Origin: Rhizobium leguminosarum
Lineage (GTDB): Bacteria > Pseudomonadota > Alphaproteobacteria > Rhizobiales > Rhizobiaceae
Length of the DNA stretch: 64,000 nt
Direction of reading: 5' to 3'
NCBI RefSeq assembly: GCF_002953715.1
Contig: NZ_CP025012.1
Location: forward strand, 3,348,001 to 3,412,000
Made by a program: the position numbers and the translations under genes. This document shows positions 52,695-61,012 of the stretch, one piece after another. The stretch's first letter is position 1, and every line of letters starts with the position of its first letter. The notes beneath the pieces were generated by a model. That model had not been told where the DNA came from and ran no database searches. It worked only from the letters and a program-made list of their open reading frames with translations.

Positions 52695-53668
52695 TGACGG
52701 ATCCGAGAATTAGTGTCATCTTTTCGTCCTTCAACGGCGCCAGCAGACGGCTTCAACAGATGCTGGATTCGATGTTGGGGCAAAACCTTCCAGTCGAACA
52801 ATGGGAATTGATTTCCGTCAACAACAACAGTAAAGACGAAACACAGGAGCTTCTCGATCAATATGCAAAGAAGCTTCCAATTGTTGTTGTCAATCATGCC
52901 CGCCCAGGCAAATCAGGAGCTATGAACGCAGCTCTGGCGATAGCTCGAGGAGCGCTGATCGTTTTTACGGACGACGACGTCGAGGCAGATGCGAACTGGT
53001 TGAGTTCGATCGCTGCATGCGCGGAGGGGAACCCGGATTTCGGCGTTATCGGCGGCCGAATTCTTCCAAATTGGGAGCATTATCCCCATGGGGATCCGCT
53101 GTTGGACTGGATTCCCATGGGATCAACCTTCGCCATAGCCGACCAGGAATCCAGTGGCCCATGCGACCCGACAAAAATTTGGGGTCCGAACACAACCGTG
53201 CGTCGCGAATTGCTTGCCAGCAATGTTCGATTCCGCGAAGATATCGGGCCGCTTCCAGGAGGTCTTTTCGCAATGGGAGAGGATACGGAAATTGTCAGCC
53301 GCCTATCCCGAAGCGGCGTGAAAACCTATCGGTGCGCCGAGGCCATTGTTCATCATTGGATTCCAGCCTCCAGCGTGACAGAGGCTTGGGTACAGAAGCG
53401 TGGGGAACGTCTTGGCTATGGAATGCCGGCGCTCTTCGCCGAGGACATTCCAAAAGGTATAAGGATCGGGGGAATCCCCTTAAGAACCTGGATCGAGAGC
53501 GCCAACTGGGCGGTTCGGGCAGCCCTCCTTTACCCGTTGCCGCGATCAAAGAAGCGGTTCTGGGCCATCTGGAAGTACTATTACATGCGTGGCTACCGCG
53601 CCGGACTTCGCCGATACGCACCGGCAGTAAATCATTCTGGTCGACTAGCGCAGGAGGTCGTGCATTGA
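52694..53668 (+). CDS. pssG: GT2 glycosyltransferase, EPS side chain
   Basis: 324 residues from ATG 52694. It is very similar to pssI along its full length: ISVIFSSFNGASRRLQQMLD, VFTDDDVEADANWL, DWIPMGSTFAIADQ, GPCDPTKIWGPNT, FAMGEDTEIVSRL and LPRSKKRFWAIWKYYYMRGY. It likely has the same chemistry as PssI with a different acceptor, adding successive glucoses. The stop overlaps the TTG start of pssF (TTGA). Confidence 0.75.
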   Translation: MTDPRISVIFSSFNGASRRLQQMLDSMLGQNLPVEQWELISVNNNSKDETQELLDQYAKKLPIVVVNHARPGKSGAMNAALAIARGALIVFTDDDVEADANWLSSIAACAEGNPDFGVIGGRILPNWEHYPHGDPLLDWIPMGSTFAIADQESSGPCDPTKIWGPNTTVRRELLASNVRFREDIGPLPGGLFAMGEDTEIVSRLSRSGVKTYRCAEAIVHHWIPASSVTEAWVQKRGERLGYGMPALFAEDIPKGIRIGGIPLRTWIESANWAVRAALLYPLPRSKKRFWAIWKYYYMRGYRAGLRRYAPAVNHSGRLAQEVVH

Positions 53669-54549
53669 AATTATCGGTGCTTATCAACAATTTCAATTAC
53701 GGCCAGTATTTGCGCCCATGCATCGACAGTGTTCTGTCGCAGGTCTATCGCGACTTCGAAGTGATCGTGGTCGACGATGGTTCCACCGATGATTCCCAAG
53801 AGATTCTTGCTTCCTATGGCGAGCGGATCCTGACCGTGTTGAAGGAAAATGGCGGCCAGGCCTCGAGCTTCAATGCGGGTTTTGCGGCTGCAAGTGGCAA
53901 TATCCTTTTTCTCCTCGATGCCGATGATACGTTTCTGCCCGGCAAACTCGCCCGCATCGCCGAGATCTACGATCGCAACGAGATCGACTGGTGCTTCGAC
54001 CGCGTGACGACCAATGAAGACGACCAGCCTCCTGCGGAGCTGCAGGTGACGCTGTTCGACAAGCGGGATACGCTGCGCAGAGGCGGCTTTCCCTCGCTTC
54101 CGGTTCCGACATCGGGCTTGAGCTTCCGCCGCGATCTGCTGTCTCAGATCCTGCCAATGTCTGTCGCGAAAGACGTCGTCCTCAGCGACAATTACATCAA
54201 GTTTGCCGCCGCCTATCTGGGTCGCGGCGCGATCGTCGAAACTCCGCTGACGTTTCAGCGCATTCATGCGTCGAATCGCTACACGGGCACAAGCAGGGCA
54301 AAGACGCTGCGCCCACGGATCATGATCGCGACAGGGCTGGAACTGGCGCGCCGCTATGACGGGCTGCAGGCACTCGGCAAGAGCCTCGTGGCCGGCGGCA
54401 TTGCCGAAACGACATCGCTGCTGAAGCTTCGGGGCGAAGCTCGCAACACGGTGGCCGGCGGTCCGTTCGGCGATGCTGCCGCGACCGAAGTGGCCTTGAT
54501 GGCGGCGCGCAAGCGTTTGGGAAATATGCTGCGGAGAGGACAGTCATGA
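53665..54549 (+). CDS. pssF: GT2 glycosyltransferase, EPS side chain
   Basis: 294 residues from TTG 53665, seven bases after AGGAGG and overlapping the pssG stop by 4 bases. The long open frame to the left is a shadow of pssG. GT-A motifs: LSVLINNFNYGQYLRPCIDS, VIVVDDGSTDDSQE, QASSFNAGF and the DxD in FLLDADDTFLPGKL. The C-terminal third is helical. A decayed copy of its first 85 bases lies after pssI. It overlaps pssC by 4 bases. Confidence 0.75.
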   Translation: MKLSVLINNFNYGQYLRPCIDSVLSQVYRDFEVIVVDDGSTDDSQEILASYGERILTVLKENGGQASSFNAGFAAASGNILFLLDADDTFLPGKLARIAEIYDRNEIDWCFDRVTTNEDDQPPAELQVTLFDKRDTLRRGGFPSLPVPTSGLSFRRDLLSQILPMSVAKDVVLSDNYIKFAAAYLGRGAIVETPLTFQRIHASNRYTGTSRAKTLRPRIMIATGLELARRYDGLQALGKSLVAGGIAETTSLLKLRGEARNTVAGGPFGDAAATEVALMAARKRLGNMLRRGQS

Positions 54550-55526
54550 ATCAGCAAGAGACTTCTCCGCATTCATCCGTCGGCACAGAAGCAGGCGCCG
54601 CGCCGCTGAAGATCGCCGTCGGCGTGCTGACCTATCGCCGCCTCGACGGGATCGCCAAGCTGCTTGACGTCATGACGCGCCAGGTCAGGCACCCGGGTCG
54701 TCCCTTTCATCTCACCATGGTGATCGTGGATAATGATGCGGCCGGCAGCGCAAGGGCCACGGTAGAGAGCTTTGGCCAAACAGGTGCCTACGACCTGATC
54801 TACGTCATCGAACAAAACCAGGGCATACCCTTTGCACGCAATCGCGCACTGGATTCAGCGCCTCCCGGCACTGACCTCTTCTGCTTTCTCGACGATGACG
54901 AATGGCCGGTCGACGGCTGGCTGGACGCAATGCTGGAGACACGGGAGAAAAACCGCGCCGATTGCGTCTACGGCCCCGTCCAACCGGTCTATCCCGAAAA
55001 CCCGCCGGAATATTTCATCAAGGCAAAGGTGTTCGAGCGCAAGAAGAACACGGACGGTCAACGCATTTCTTATGCGGCCTCGAACAACGTCATGTTCGAC
55101 TATCCCCTGATCCGCTCATGGAATCTGCGTTTTGAAGAGAAGATGCGCTTCACCGGGGGCACGGATTACCTCTTCTTCAACCAAGCCATCCGCCGTGGCA
55201 TGCAGGTCTTCTGGGCTGACAAGGCGCTTGTCCATGATATCGTTCCGGCCAGCCGGATGACCTGGAAATGGGTATTGCAAAGACAATACCGGCTCGGCAA
55301 TACCTTCGCAGTCAGCGAGGTCCTGCATGGTAACCTCAAGCGTCGGATCTATCGCGCGGCCTATGGCGCCACGAGAGTGATCCTCGGACTGGTCATGCTG
55401 CCGGCGATCTTGATTTCACCCTATTGGGGCATGCGAGCCCTCACCCATGTTCTGCGCGGCGCGGGCATGGTTAACGGGATTCTCGGCCATGCATACCAGG
55501 AATACAAGCCCAATGCCGCTCTCTGA
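54546..55526 (+). CDS. pssC: GT2 glucuronosyltransferase of EPS assembly
   Basis: 326 residues. About 20 polar residues precede the GT-A start (IAVGVLTYRRLDGIAKLLDV), followed by NQGIPFARNRALDSA and the DxD in CFLDDDEWPVDGWL. FTGGTDYLFFNQAIRRG and MTWKWVLQRQYRLGN are on the acceptor side. One C-terminal hydrophobic stretch (VILGLVMLPAILISPYW) may anchor it to the membrane. As I recall, PssC adds the second glucuronic acid to the product of PssDE. A gap of about 210 bases to pssD holds no supported gene. Confidence 0.75.
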   Translation: MNQQETSPHSSVGTEAGAAPLKIAVGVLTYRRLDGIAKLLDVMTRQVRHPGRPFHLTMVIVDNDAAGSARATVESFGQTGAYDLIYVIEQNQGIPFARNRALDSAPPGTDLFCFLDDDEWPVDGWLDAMLETREKNRADCVYGPVQPVYPENPPEYFIKAKVFERKKNTDGQRISYAASNNVMFDYPLIRSWNLRFEEKMRFTGGTDYLFFNQAIRRGMQVFWADKALVHDIVPASRMTWKWVLQRQYRLGNTFAVSEVLHGNLKRRIYRAAYGATRVILGLVMLPAILISPYWGMRALTHVLRGAGMVNGILGHAYQEYKPNAAL

Positions 55527-55738
55527 TATTTGTTTGCGCGAGCGCCCTTGGAAGAGTTTTGACCCTTATTATGTTCCAGTTGAAAATATCATGAGTGATT
55601 GGCTGTCCATGAACTTCAAGGCTTCAATCAACCGGGCCAAAAATGGTACACTTCTATTGAACTATCGTGACACAATCGCTGTTCGTACAGAACGGTTTTT
55701 CGCCCCTATCATCGGTCAAATATAGGAGATGCCTGTCT

Positions 55739-56197
55739 ATGACTGAGAAAAAATTGAAGGTTCTCGCTGCATCGTCAGGAGGCGGCCACTGGGAGCAGTT
55801 GATGGCCATGCGCGGCGCATTCGAGGGCTGCGATATCGTCTTTGCAACGACCATCCCGGGACTGCTTGCAAAATACGATATTCGGGACGGACTAGTGCTT
55901 CCCGATTGCAGCCGCGACTCGATTACCATGTCGATCCGGTGCTTTTTCAGCGCCTTTTCCATCGTCATCAAACAGAGGCCCGACGTTGTCATCTCGACCG
56001 GTGCCGCGCCCGGGCTTTTTTGCCTGCTTGCCGGTAAATTGACGGGCAAGCGGACGATCTGGATCGATAGCGTCGCCAATGTCGAGAAGCTGTCCCTGTC
56101 GGGTAAATTGGCCGGCCATATTGCGACGCTCTGGCTCACGCAGTGGCAGCATCTCTCACGGCCGGATGGCCCCCATTACGCAGGAGCTGTCCTTTGA
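55739..56197 (+). CDS. pssD: Glucuronosyltransferase subunit, Alg14-like
   Basis: 152 residues from ATG 55739 with AGGAG upstream. Alg14-type features: LKVLAASSGGGHWEQLMAMR (the GGHxxxL loop), DVVISTGAAPGLFCLLAGKL and KRTIWIDSVANVEKLSLSGK. PssD is the membrane-associated half that recruits PssE. Together they transfer GlcA beta-1,4 to the lipid-linked glucose, the second step of EPS repeat assembly. The stop overlaps the pssE TTG by 3 bases (TTGA). Confidence 0.85.
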   Translation: MTEKKLKVLAASSGGGHWEQLMAMRGAFEGCDIVFATTIPGLLAKYDIRDGLVLPDCSRDSITMSIRCFFSAFSIVIKQRPDVVISTGAAPGLFCLLAGKLTGKRTIWIDSVANVEKLSLSGKLAGHIATLWLTQWQHLSRPDGPHYAGAVL

Positions 56198-56670
56198 TCC
56201 TTGTCACCGTCGGAACGCAGCTGCCGTTTGATCGCCTCGTCAAATCTGTCGACACCTTCGCAAAGGAACTGTCCAAACCGGTTCTGGCGCAGATCGGCAA
56301 GGGCACCTACACGCCACAGAACATGAAATGGATCAAGAATATCGAGCCCGCGGACTTCGATAGAGTCTTTTTCGATGCAAGTGTCATCGTCTCTCACGCG
56401 GGAATTGGCACTGTGCTTACGGCGAAACGGTTTGGAAAGCCGATCATTCTCGTTCCTCGGCAGGCATCTCTCGGCGAGCATAGAAACGATCATCAGCTTG
56501 CCACGGTAGGCCAGCTCGCAGGCCGACCGGGTATCTACGTTGCACATACCGATGACGATCTCAGGAACTATCTGCTCGAAGACCTGGATAGCCCGTCTCA
56601 CGAAGACTCGTCGGAGGCCGGTCGGGCTTCACTGGTCACCTACCTGAAAAGCTATATCGCGGCAGTCTGA
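56194..56670 (+). CDS. pssE: Glucuronosyltransferase subunit, Alg13-like
   Basis: 158 residues from TTG 56194, seven bases after AGGAG. Alg13-type nucleotide-sugar half: ILVTVGTQLPFDRLVKSVDT, VIVSHAGIGTVLTAKRFGKP, IILVPRQASLGEHRNDHQLA. It binds UDP-GlcA and is catalytically paired with PssD. Starting in MILVTVG is exactly as in the family, which supports the TTG start over longer frames. Last gene of the rightward pss run, converging with the SGNH gene. Confidence 0.85.
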   Translation: MILVTVGTQLPFDRLVKSVDTFAKELSKPVLAQIGKGTYTPQNMKWIKNIEPADFDRVFFDASVIVSHAGIGTVLTAKRFGKPIILVPRQASLGEHRNDHQLATVGQLAGRPGIYVAHTDDDLRNYLLEDLDSPSHEDSSEAGRASLVTYLKSYIAAV

Positions 56671-56715
56671 CCCCCGAGGGCCGCCAGGGATTGTGGCGGG
56701 CAATGAGAGAATTTT

Positions 56716-57459
56716 TCATTCTCCGCAATTGTTGCCGGCGATACGTTTGACGAGTTCAGGCGCGATGATTTTGGCGGCCATCTCGGGCAGAGGATGCACA
56801 CCATCAGGAATTGCCGCGGCCAGATCATCCGGTGTGAGACGCTCCCAGTGCGGCCGGTGGTCGACAAACTCCAGACCACGTTTTTCCGCCTCCGCCTGAT
56901 GGGCAGAGACATAGCTATCGGCAAAGGGGCGGATTAGCCCCCGCAGCCCTGAAAACGGATTCATGGCCATGACGATGATCCGCGCTTGCGGCAGGCGCTG
57001 CCGGAGCTGGTCGAGGATGTCGCCGATATTCTTTCGGCTTTGCGCAAGCGACACGAACCGATGCAATGTCGCATCGTTGGCGTAGAGTTCAATCAGGACG
57101 ATATCCGGCCGCGCGGCAACGACGCGATCAACTTGGGTAAGGCCCCATTGTGACGTCTCGCCGCTCTTTGCAACGCTCTCGACTTTCACGGGCCTTTGCA
57201 GGCAGGCTGAAAGCCCTGTCTCGAGAGCGGGCTGCCATCCCCCGCGGGCCGTCAAGGATGTTCCGAAAGCCACGATTTTCAGCGGCTGAGGACTATCGGC
57301 ATGGCCGTTTTTGACCGCTGAAAACATCACCAGACACGCCAGAAACAGAACCAGTCCACAAGCCGGTCGCCTCTCAGTCGGCGCCGCTCGCCACAGCAGC
57401 AAACACATCATGGGGAGACCTTGCAGCGGGCTTGAGACAATTTCGTGAAGGCCGATCAT
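56716..57459 (-). CDS. SGNH/GDSL-type hydrolase, exported
   Basis: 247 residues; the start could be ATG 57459 or nearer 57411. A hydrophobic signal segment (CGLVLFLACLVMFSAVKNGH) precedes the mature domain. SGNH blocks: nucleophile Ser in VAFGTSLTARGGWQP, Asn in ELYANDATLH, and Asp/His in IPDGVHPLPE. The arrangement resembles TAP/arylesterase enzymes. An esterase beside an EPS locus could remove acetyl groups from the polymer. It lies between pssE and prsE, where R. leguminosarum maps show a small gene (possibly pssV; not certain). Confidence 0.75.
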   Translation of the reverse strand: MIGLHEIVSSPLQGLPMMCLLLWRAAPTERRPACGLVLFLACLVMFSAVKNGHADSPQPLKIVAFGTSLTARGGWQPALETGLSACLQRPVKVESVAKSGETSQWGLTQVDRVVAARPDIVLIELYANDATLHRFVSLAQSRKNIGDILDQLRQRLPQARIIVMAMNPFSGLRGLIRPFADSYVSAHQAEAEKRGLEFVDHRPHWERLTPDDLAAAIPDGVHPLPEMAAKIIAPELVKRIAGNNCGE

Positions 57460-57552
57460 GCCCGTTCGAGCAAGGCGAAACTATCCAACCTCAGCTTGGC
57501 GGATGGCTGCTTTGAGACGTCCGGGCTCTTAACGACGCAAAACAGCCGCCAA

Positions 57553-58860
57553 TCACTCCTGGCGAAATACGTGCTGCATCTGATCGGTCAGCGGCTTCGT
57601 CAGATAGGATATGACGGTCCGGTCGCCGATCTTGATAAAGACCTCGGCCGGCATGCCGGGATAGAGCTTTATCGTCTTCATCCTGGCAATGCTTTCAGCT
57701 TTCGGCTTGACGCGCAGGGGATAGTAGCTGATGCCCGTGCGCTCATCCTTGACGATATCAGGGGCGATTGAGGTAATCTCACCGCTCACATCAGGCGTCG
57801 TGCGTTGATCGAAAGCACTGAAACGCACATCGACCGACTGGCCGACGTGAACCTGGTCAATATCGCGGGTGGCGACTTTCGCCTCGACCGTAAGTTCGTT
57901 ATTTTCGGGAACGACGAGCATCAACGTCTGGCCGGGATCGATGACACCATTGACGGTGTGAACCGAAAGTTCGTGAACTCGCCCAGTCAGCGGCGCGGTT
58001 ATGTCGAGTCGGTGCAGCTGATCGAGTGCGGTTCCGCGGCGCTCTTCATATTCGGCGATCTGCGCCTCGACGTCGGTCAGGTCCTTTGCGATCTCCGAAC
58101 GACGATCCTCATCCAGCTGGATCGACTGGCGATCGATCTCGATTGCCTTACCCTCGGCCTCCGCCTTTGCTGCGATTTCCTGGCCGCTGTTGCCCTGGAG
58201 ATCGGCGCGTGCGCGCTTGAGCGTATTCAAACGCTGAAGCGTGACAAGCCCCTTCTTGTAGAGCGTATCAATGCCCTCAAGCTCCTGTTCAATCAAGCCC
58301 AAGGCATCGTTGGTGGCGTTGATCTGAACGACCAACCCCTTTACCTGCTCGCCCAGTTGGTCCTTGCGCGATGCCAACTGGCTCTTCATTCCGATAAGCG
58401 CCGTCCTGCGACTGTCGAACAACTTCTGCTCACCATCGAGAAGCTTCTCCGCGGAGGTGCTGGATGTCAGATCACTGATGTTTTCCTCGACCTCGAACGA
58501 ATCGGAACCGATTCGCTCCGCCTTCAGACGGGCGCGGCGCGCATAAAGCTGAGCGAGCGTGCTTTCGACAATCGAGAGGTTCGCTCTTGTCGTCGTCCCA
58601 TCGAGCCGTATCAGCACCTGCCCTGCCGTCACATGGTCGTTTTCGGCAACCAGCAATTCCGACACGATACCACCTGTCAGGTGCTGGACCTTCTTGACAT
58701 CGCCGTCGACGACGATCACGCCCTCGCCGATGACTGCGCTCGAAAGCTCTGTCGTCGCTGCCCAACCGCCGATGCCGCAAACGAGGGCTATAGACAGCAC
58801 ACCGACAACGGCAACATGCCGATTGAGGGAGCGTTTCGATTCACTGATAACTTTACTCAC
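57553..58860 (-). CDS. prsE: PrsE, membrane-fusion protein of the type I secretion system
   Basis: 435 residues of the HlyD/MFP family. One N-terminal membrane helix (HVAVVGVLSIALVCGIGGWA), a lipoyl/barrel half (GEGVIVVDGDVKKVQHLTGG), a long coiled-coil hairpin (about residues 95-290), and the returning barrel (DITAPLTGRVHELSVHTVNG) with the C-terminal ISYYPLRVKPKAE region. It bridges the inner-membrane ABC protein PrsD to the outer-membrane channel, which is encoded elsewhere (TolC type). Its start is 15 bases after the prsD stop, so the two form an operon. Confidence 0.85.
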   Translation of the reverse strand: MSKVISESKRSLNRHVAVVGVLSIALVCGIGGWAATTELSSAVIGEGVIVVDGDVKKVQHLTGGIVSELLVAENDHVTAGQVLIRLDGTTTRANLSIVESTLAQLYARRARLKAERIGSDSFEVEENISDLTSSTSAEKLLDGEQKLFDSRRTALIGMKSQLASRKDQLGEQVKGLVVQINATNDALGLIEQELEGIDTLYKKGLVTLQRLNTLKRARADLQGNSGQEIAAKAEAEGKAIEIDRQSIQLDEDRRSEIAKDLTDVEAQIAEYEERRGTALDQLHRLDITAPLTGRVHELSVHTVNGVIDPGQTLMLVVPENNELTVEAKVATRDIDQVHVGQSVDVRFSAFDQRTTPDVSGEITSIAPDIVKDERTGISYYPLRVKPKAESIARMKTIKLYPGMPAEVFIKIGDRTVISYLTKPLTDQMQHVFRQE

Positions 58861-58875
58861 AATCTTCCTTCTGGC

Positions 58876-60642
58876 CTATTCGGCCGCATTCATGCCGTCG
58901 ACCACGACTTTAAGCTGAGCCACGCGCTCGGCAATCGGCGTGCGCGCCGCTTCCGGCCGGCTGACCCTTGCCAGAACTTCCTCTTTGGGACCGAACGCGA
59001 TCATGCGGCCATCCTGCATCATCAGCACGAAGTCGCAGACCGCCAGAACGCCGGACCGATGTGCGATGACAACGACAATGCCGCCGCGCGCCCGCACGCT
59101 CATGATCGCGGCACTCAGCGCCCGCTCGCCTTCTTCATCGAGATTGGAGTTCGGCTCGTCGAGCACGACGAGGAATGGGTCGCCGTAAAGCGCTCTTGCC
59201 AGCGCGATACGCTGCCTCTGGCCGGCCGAAAGCGCGGCACCGCCTTCTCCGATTTCGGTTTCGTAACCGTTCGGCAGACGAAGGATAAGATCGTGAACAC
59301 GCGCCGCCCTCGCTGCGGCAACCACTGCCTCGGGCGACATCTCCTTCGCGAAGCGGCAGATATTCTGCGCGACGGTCCCGGAGAAAAGCTCCACATCCTG
59401 CGGGAGATAGCCGATATGCCGGCCAAGTGCGTCACCGTCCCACTGGTCGAGTGCCGCGCCATCAAGGCGAATGGATCCTCTGACGGTCGGCCAGATGCCC
59501 ATCATCGCCCGCGCCAGCGACGACTTACCCGAGGCACTGTAACCAATGACCCCAAGCGCGCTCCCTGCCCTTAAGCCGAAGCTGACATCGGAGATGACCA
59601 GGCGCTGACCCGCCGGCGGTCCGCTCGCCAGGCCCTCGACAGTGACTTGCTTGGTAGGCGCAGCGAGCGCAAGCGGGGCTGGAATCTCAGGAATGGTTTT
59701 CAGCAGGCTCGAAAGCCGCCCCCAGCTCTGCTGAGCAGAAACGAAACCACGCCAATTTCCGATCGCCGCTTCGACAGGCGCCAGGGCGCGAGAGGTCAAT
59801 ATCGAGCCGGCGATGATAATTCCCGAAGAGGCCTGCCCTTGAATGACCAGGATTGCGCCGGTCGCGAGCGTCCCCGATTGCAAAGCAATACGGAAAATCT
59901 TCGACAAGGTCGCATATCCATTGCCGACATCCGATGCCTGCCGGGTGATCGTCCGGTATTCACTGTTCTTGCGGTCCCAGATTTCGGCCATCGTGCCTGC
60001 CATGCCCATGGCGTGAATGACCTCGGAGTTGCGGATCGAGGTCTGCGCGAAAGCATTCCGCATATTGGCGGAGTCAGACTGCTTTTTTGAGAGCGTCCGC
60101 GTTCCCTGATTGGTCATGAACGTCAGGATGGCGAGAACCAGCGATCCACCGATCGCGATATATCCGATCGCCGGATGGAATAGGAAGCAGATCACGATAT
60201 AGAAAGGCAACCACGGCAGATCGAACATCGCTGTCGGGCCCATACCGGACAGGAAGGTTCTGATCTGGTCGAAGTCGCGCAACGGCTGAAGCCCGTCGCC
60301 GCCGATTTTGACCTTCAGCGGAGCCTTGATAAGTGCCCGGAACACACGTCCGTTCACCATCTCGTCAAGCGAACCGGCAACACGCACGAGCATCCTGCTT
60401 CGCAGAACCTCGAACGCACCTTGAAAGGCGTAAAGCATTAACGCAAGCATTGCCAGCGCAGCCAGCGAGGGTATGCTTTTGCTGGGGATGACCCGGTCAT
60501 ACACCTCAAGCATAAAAAATGAACTTGTAAGATAGAGGATATTGATAAGCGCGCTTGCTATTCCAATGAAAACAAGACCCCCCTTGCATTTCCTCAATGC
60601 TTTGGATGGCTCGCTGACATCAGCTGCTGAACTCTGAAACAC
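58876..60642 (-). CDS. prsD: PrsD, ABC ATPase/permease of the type I secretion system
   Basis: 588 residues. The transmembrane domain is in residues 25-310 (GLVFIGIASALINILYLTSS, FDLPWLPFYIVICFLFHPAI). No N-terminal C39 peptidase domain is present, as expected for HasD/PrtD-type exporters of C-terminal-signal proteins. The nucleotide-binding domain has Walker A GVIGYSASGKSSLARAM, signature LSAGQRQRIALARALYGD, Walker B FLVVLDEPNSNLDEEGE and switch VIAHRSG. In R. leguminosarum PrsDE exports PlyA, PlyB, Rap proteins and others, affecting EPS length and attachment. Confidence 0.9.
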   Translation of the reverse strand: MFQSSAADVSEPSKALRKCKGGLVFIGIASALINILYLTSSFFMLEVYDRVIPSKSIPSLAALAMLALMLYAFQGAFEVLRSRMLVRVAGSLDEMVNGRVFRALIKAPLKVKIGGDGLQPLRDFDQIRTFLSGMGPTAMFDLPWLPFYIVICFLFHPAIGYIAIGGSLVLAILTFMTNQGTRTLSKKQSDSANMRNAFAQTSIRNSEVIHAMGMAGTMAEIWDRKNSEYRTITRQASDVGNGYATLSKIFRIALQSGTLATGAILVIQGQASSGIIIAGSILTSRALAPVEAAIGNWRGFVSAQQSWGRLSSLLKTIPEIPAPLALAAPTKQVTVEGLASGPPAGQRLVISDVSFGLRAGSALGVIGYSASGKSSLARAMMGIWPTVRGSIRLDGAALDQWDGDALGRHIGYLPQDVELFSGTVAQNICRFAKEMSPEAVVAAARAARVHDLILRLPNGYETEIGEGGAALSAGQRQRIALARALYGDPFLVVLDEPNSNLDEEGERALSAAIMSVRARGGIVVVIAHRSGVLAVCDFVLMMQDGRMIAFGPKEEVLARVSRPEAARTPIAERVAQLKVVVDGMNAAE

Positions 60643-61012
60643 GAAGTAATCCCTCTCTTACCGCATAACCCATAGGCATACATGCCAGCGCACCGCGGCT
60701 ACGGACCCATCAAGCCCGATCAATGACACAGCCGCATCTGGATCGGCGGCACCGGCGCCGATCCTCCGCTTGCAAACTCACTACTTATTATATGAATCCC
60801 ACCAAAAAATGACCAAAAACATCCAATTTATAGCGCGCGATTTTCAGGGGTTCTAACTTGACGCTACGCTAAATATACCGGCCTAAGCAAGTGAAAATCG
60901 CAAACCGCCCAATAACGGCTCAAAGGGATGGCCGTACCGCGTGCATAAACACGATGTTTACTGGGGCATTAACTATATATTCAGTCTATATTTCTCTCTG
61001 AAGATGACAGAC
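60643..61012. other. Intergenic region between plyA and prsD
   Basis: 370 bases, AT-rich around 60780-60990. No gene supported. It should hold the prsDE promoter and the plyA terminator; neither is clear enough to place. Confidence 0.45.

Noticed and set aside
53017..53664. Long N-terminal extension of pssF
   Set aside because: It lies on top of pssG. The GT2 fold begins exactly at TTG 53665, which has AGGAGG upstream.
57805..59574. Long rightward open frame of 589 codons across prsE and prsD
   Set aside because: It is antisense to two well-supported genes with complete family motifs. Its product is His/Arg/Asp-rich without domains. High GC and codon bias create such shadows.
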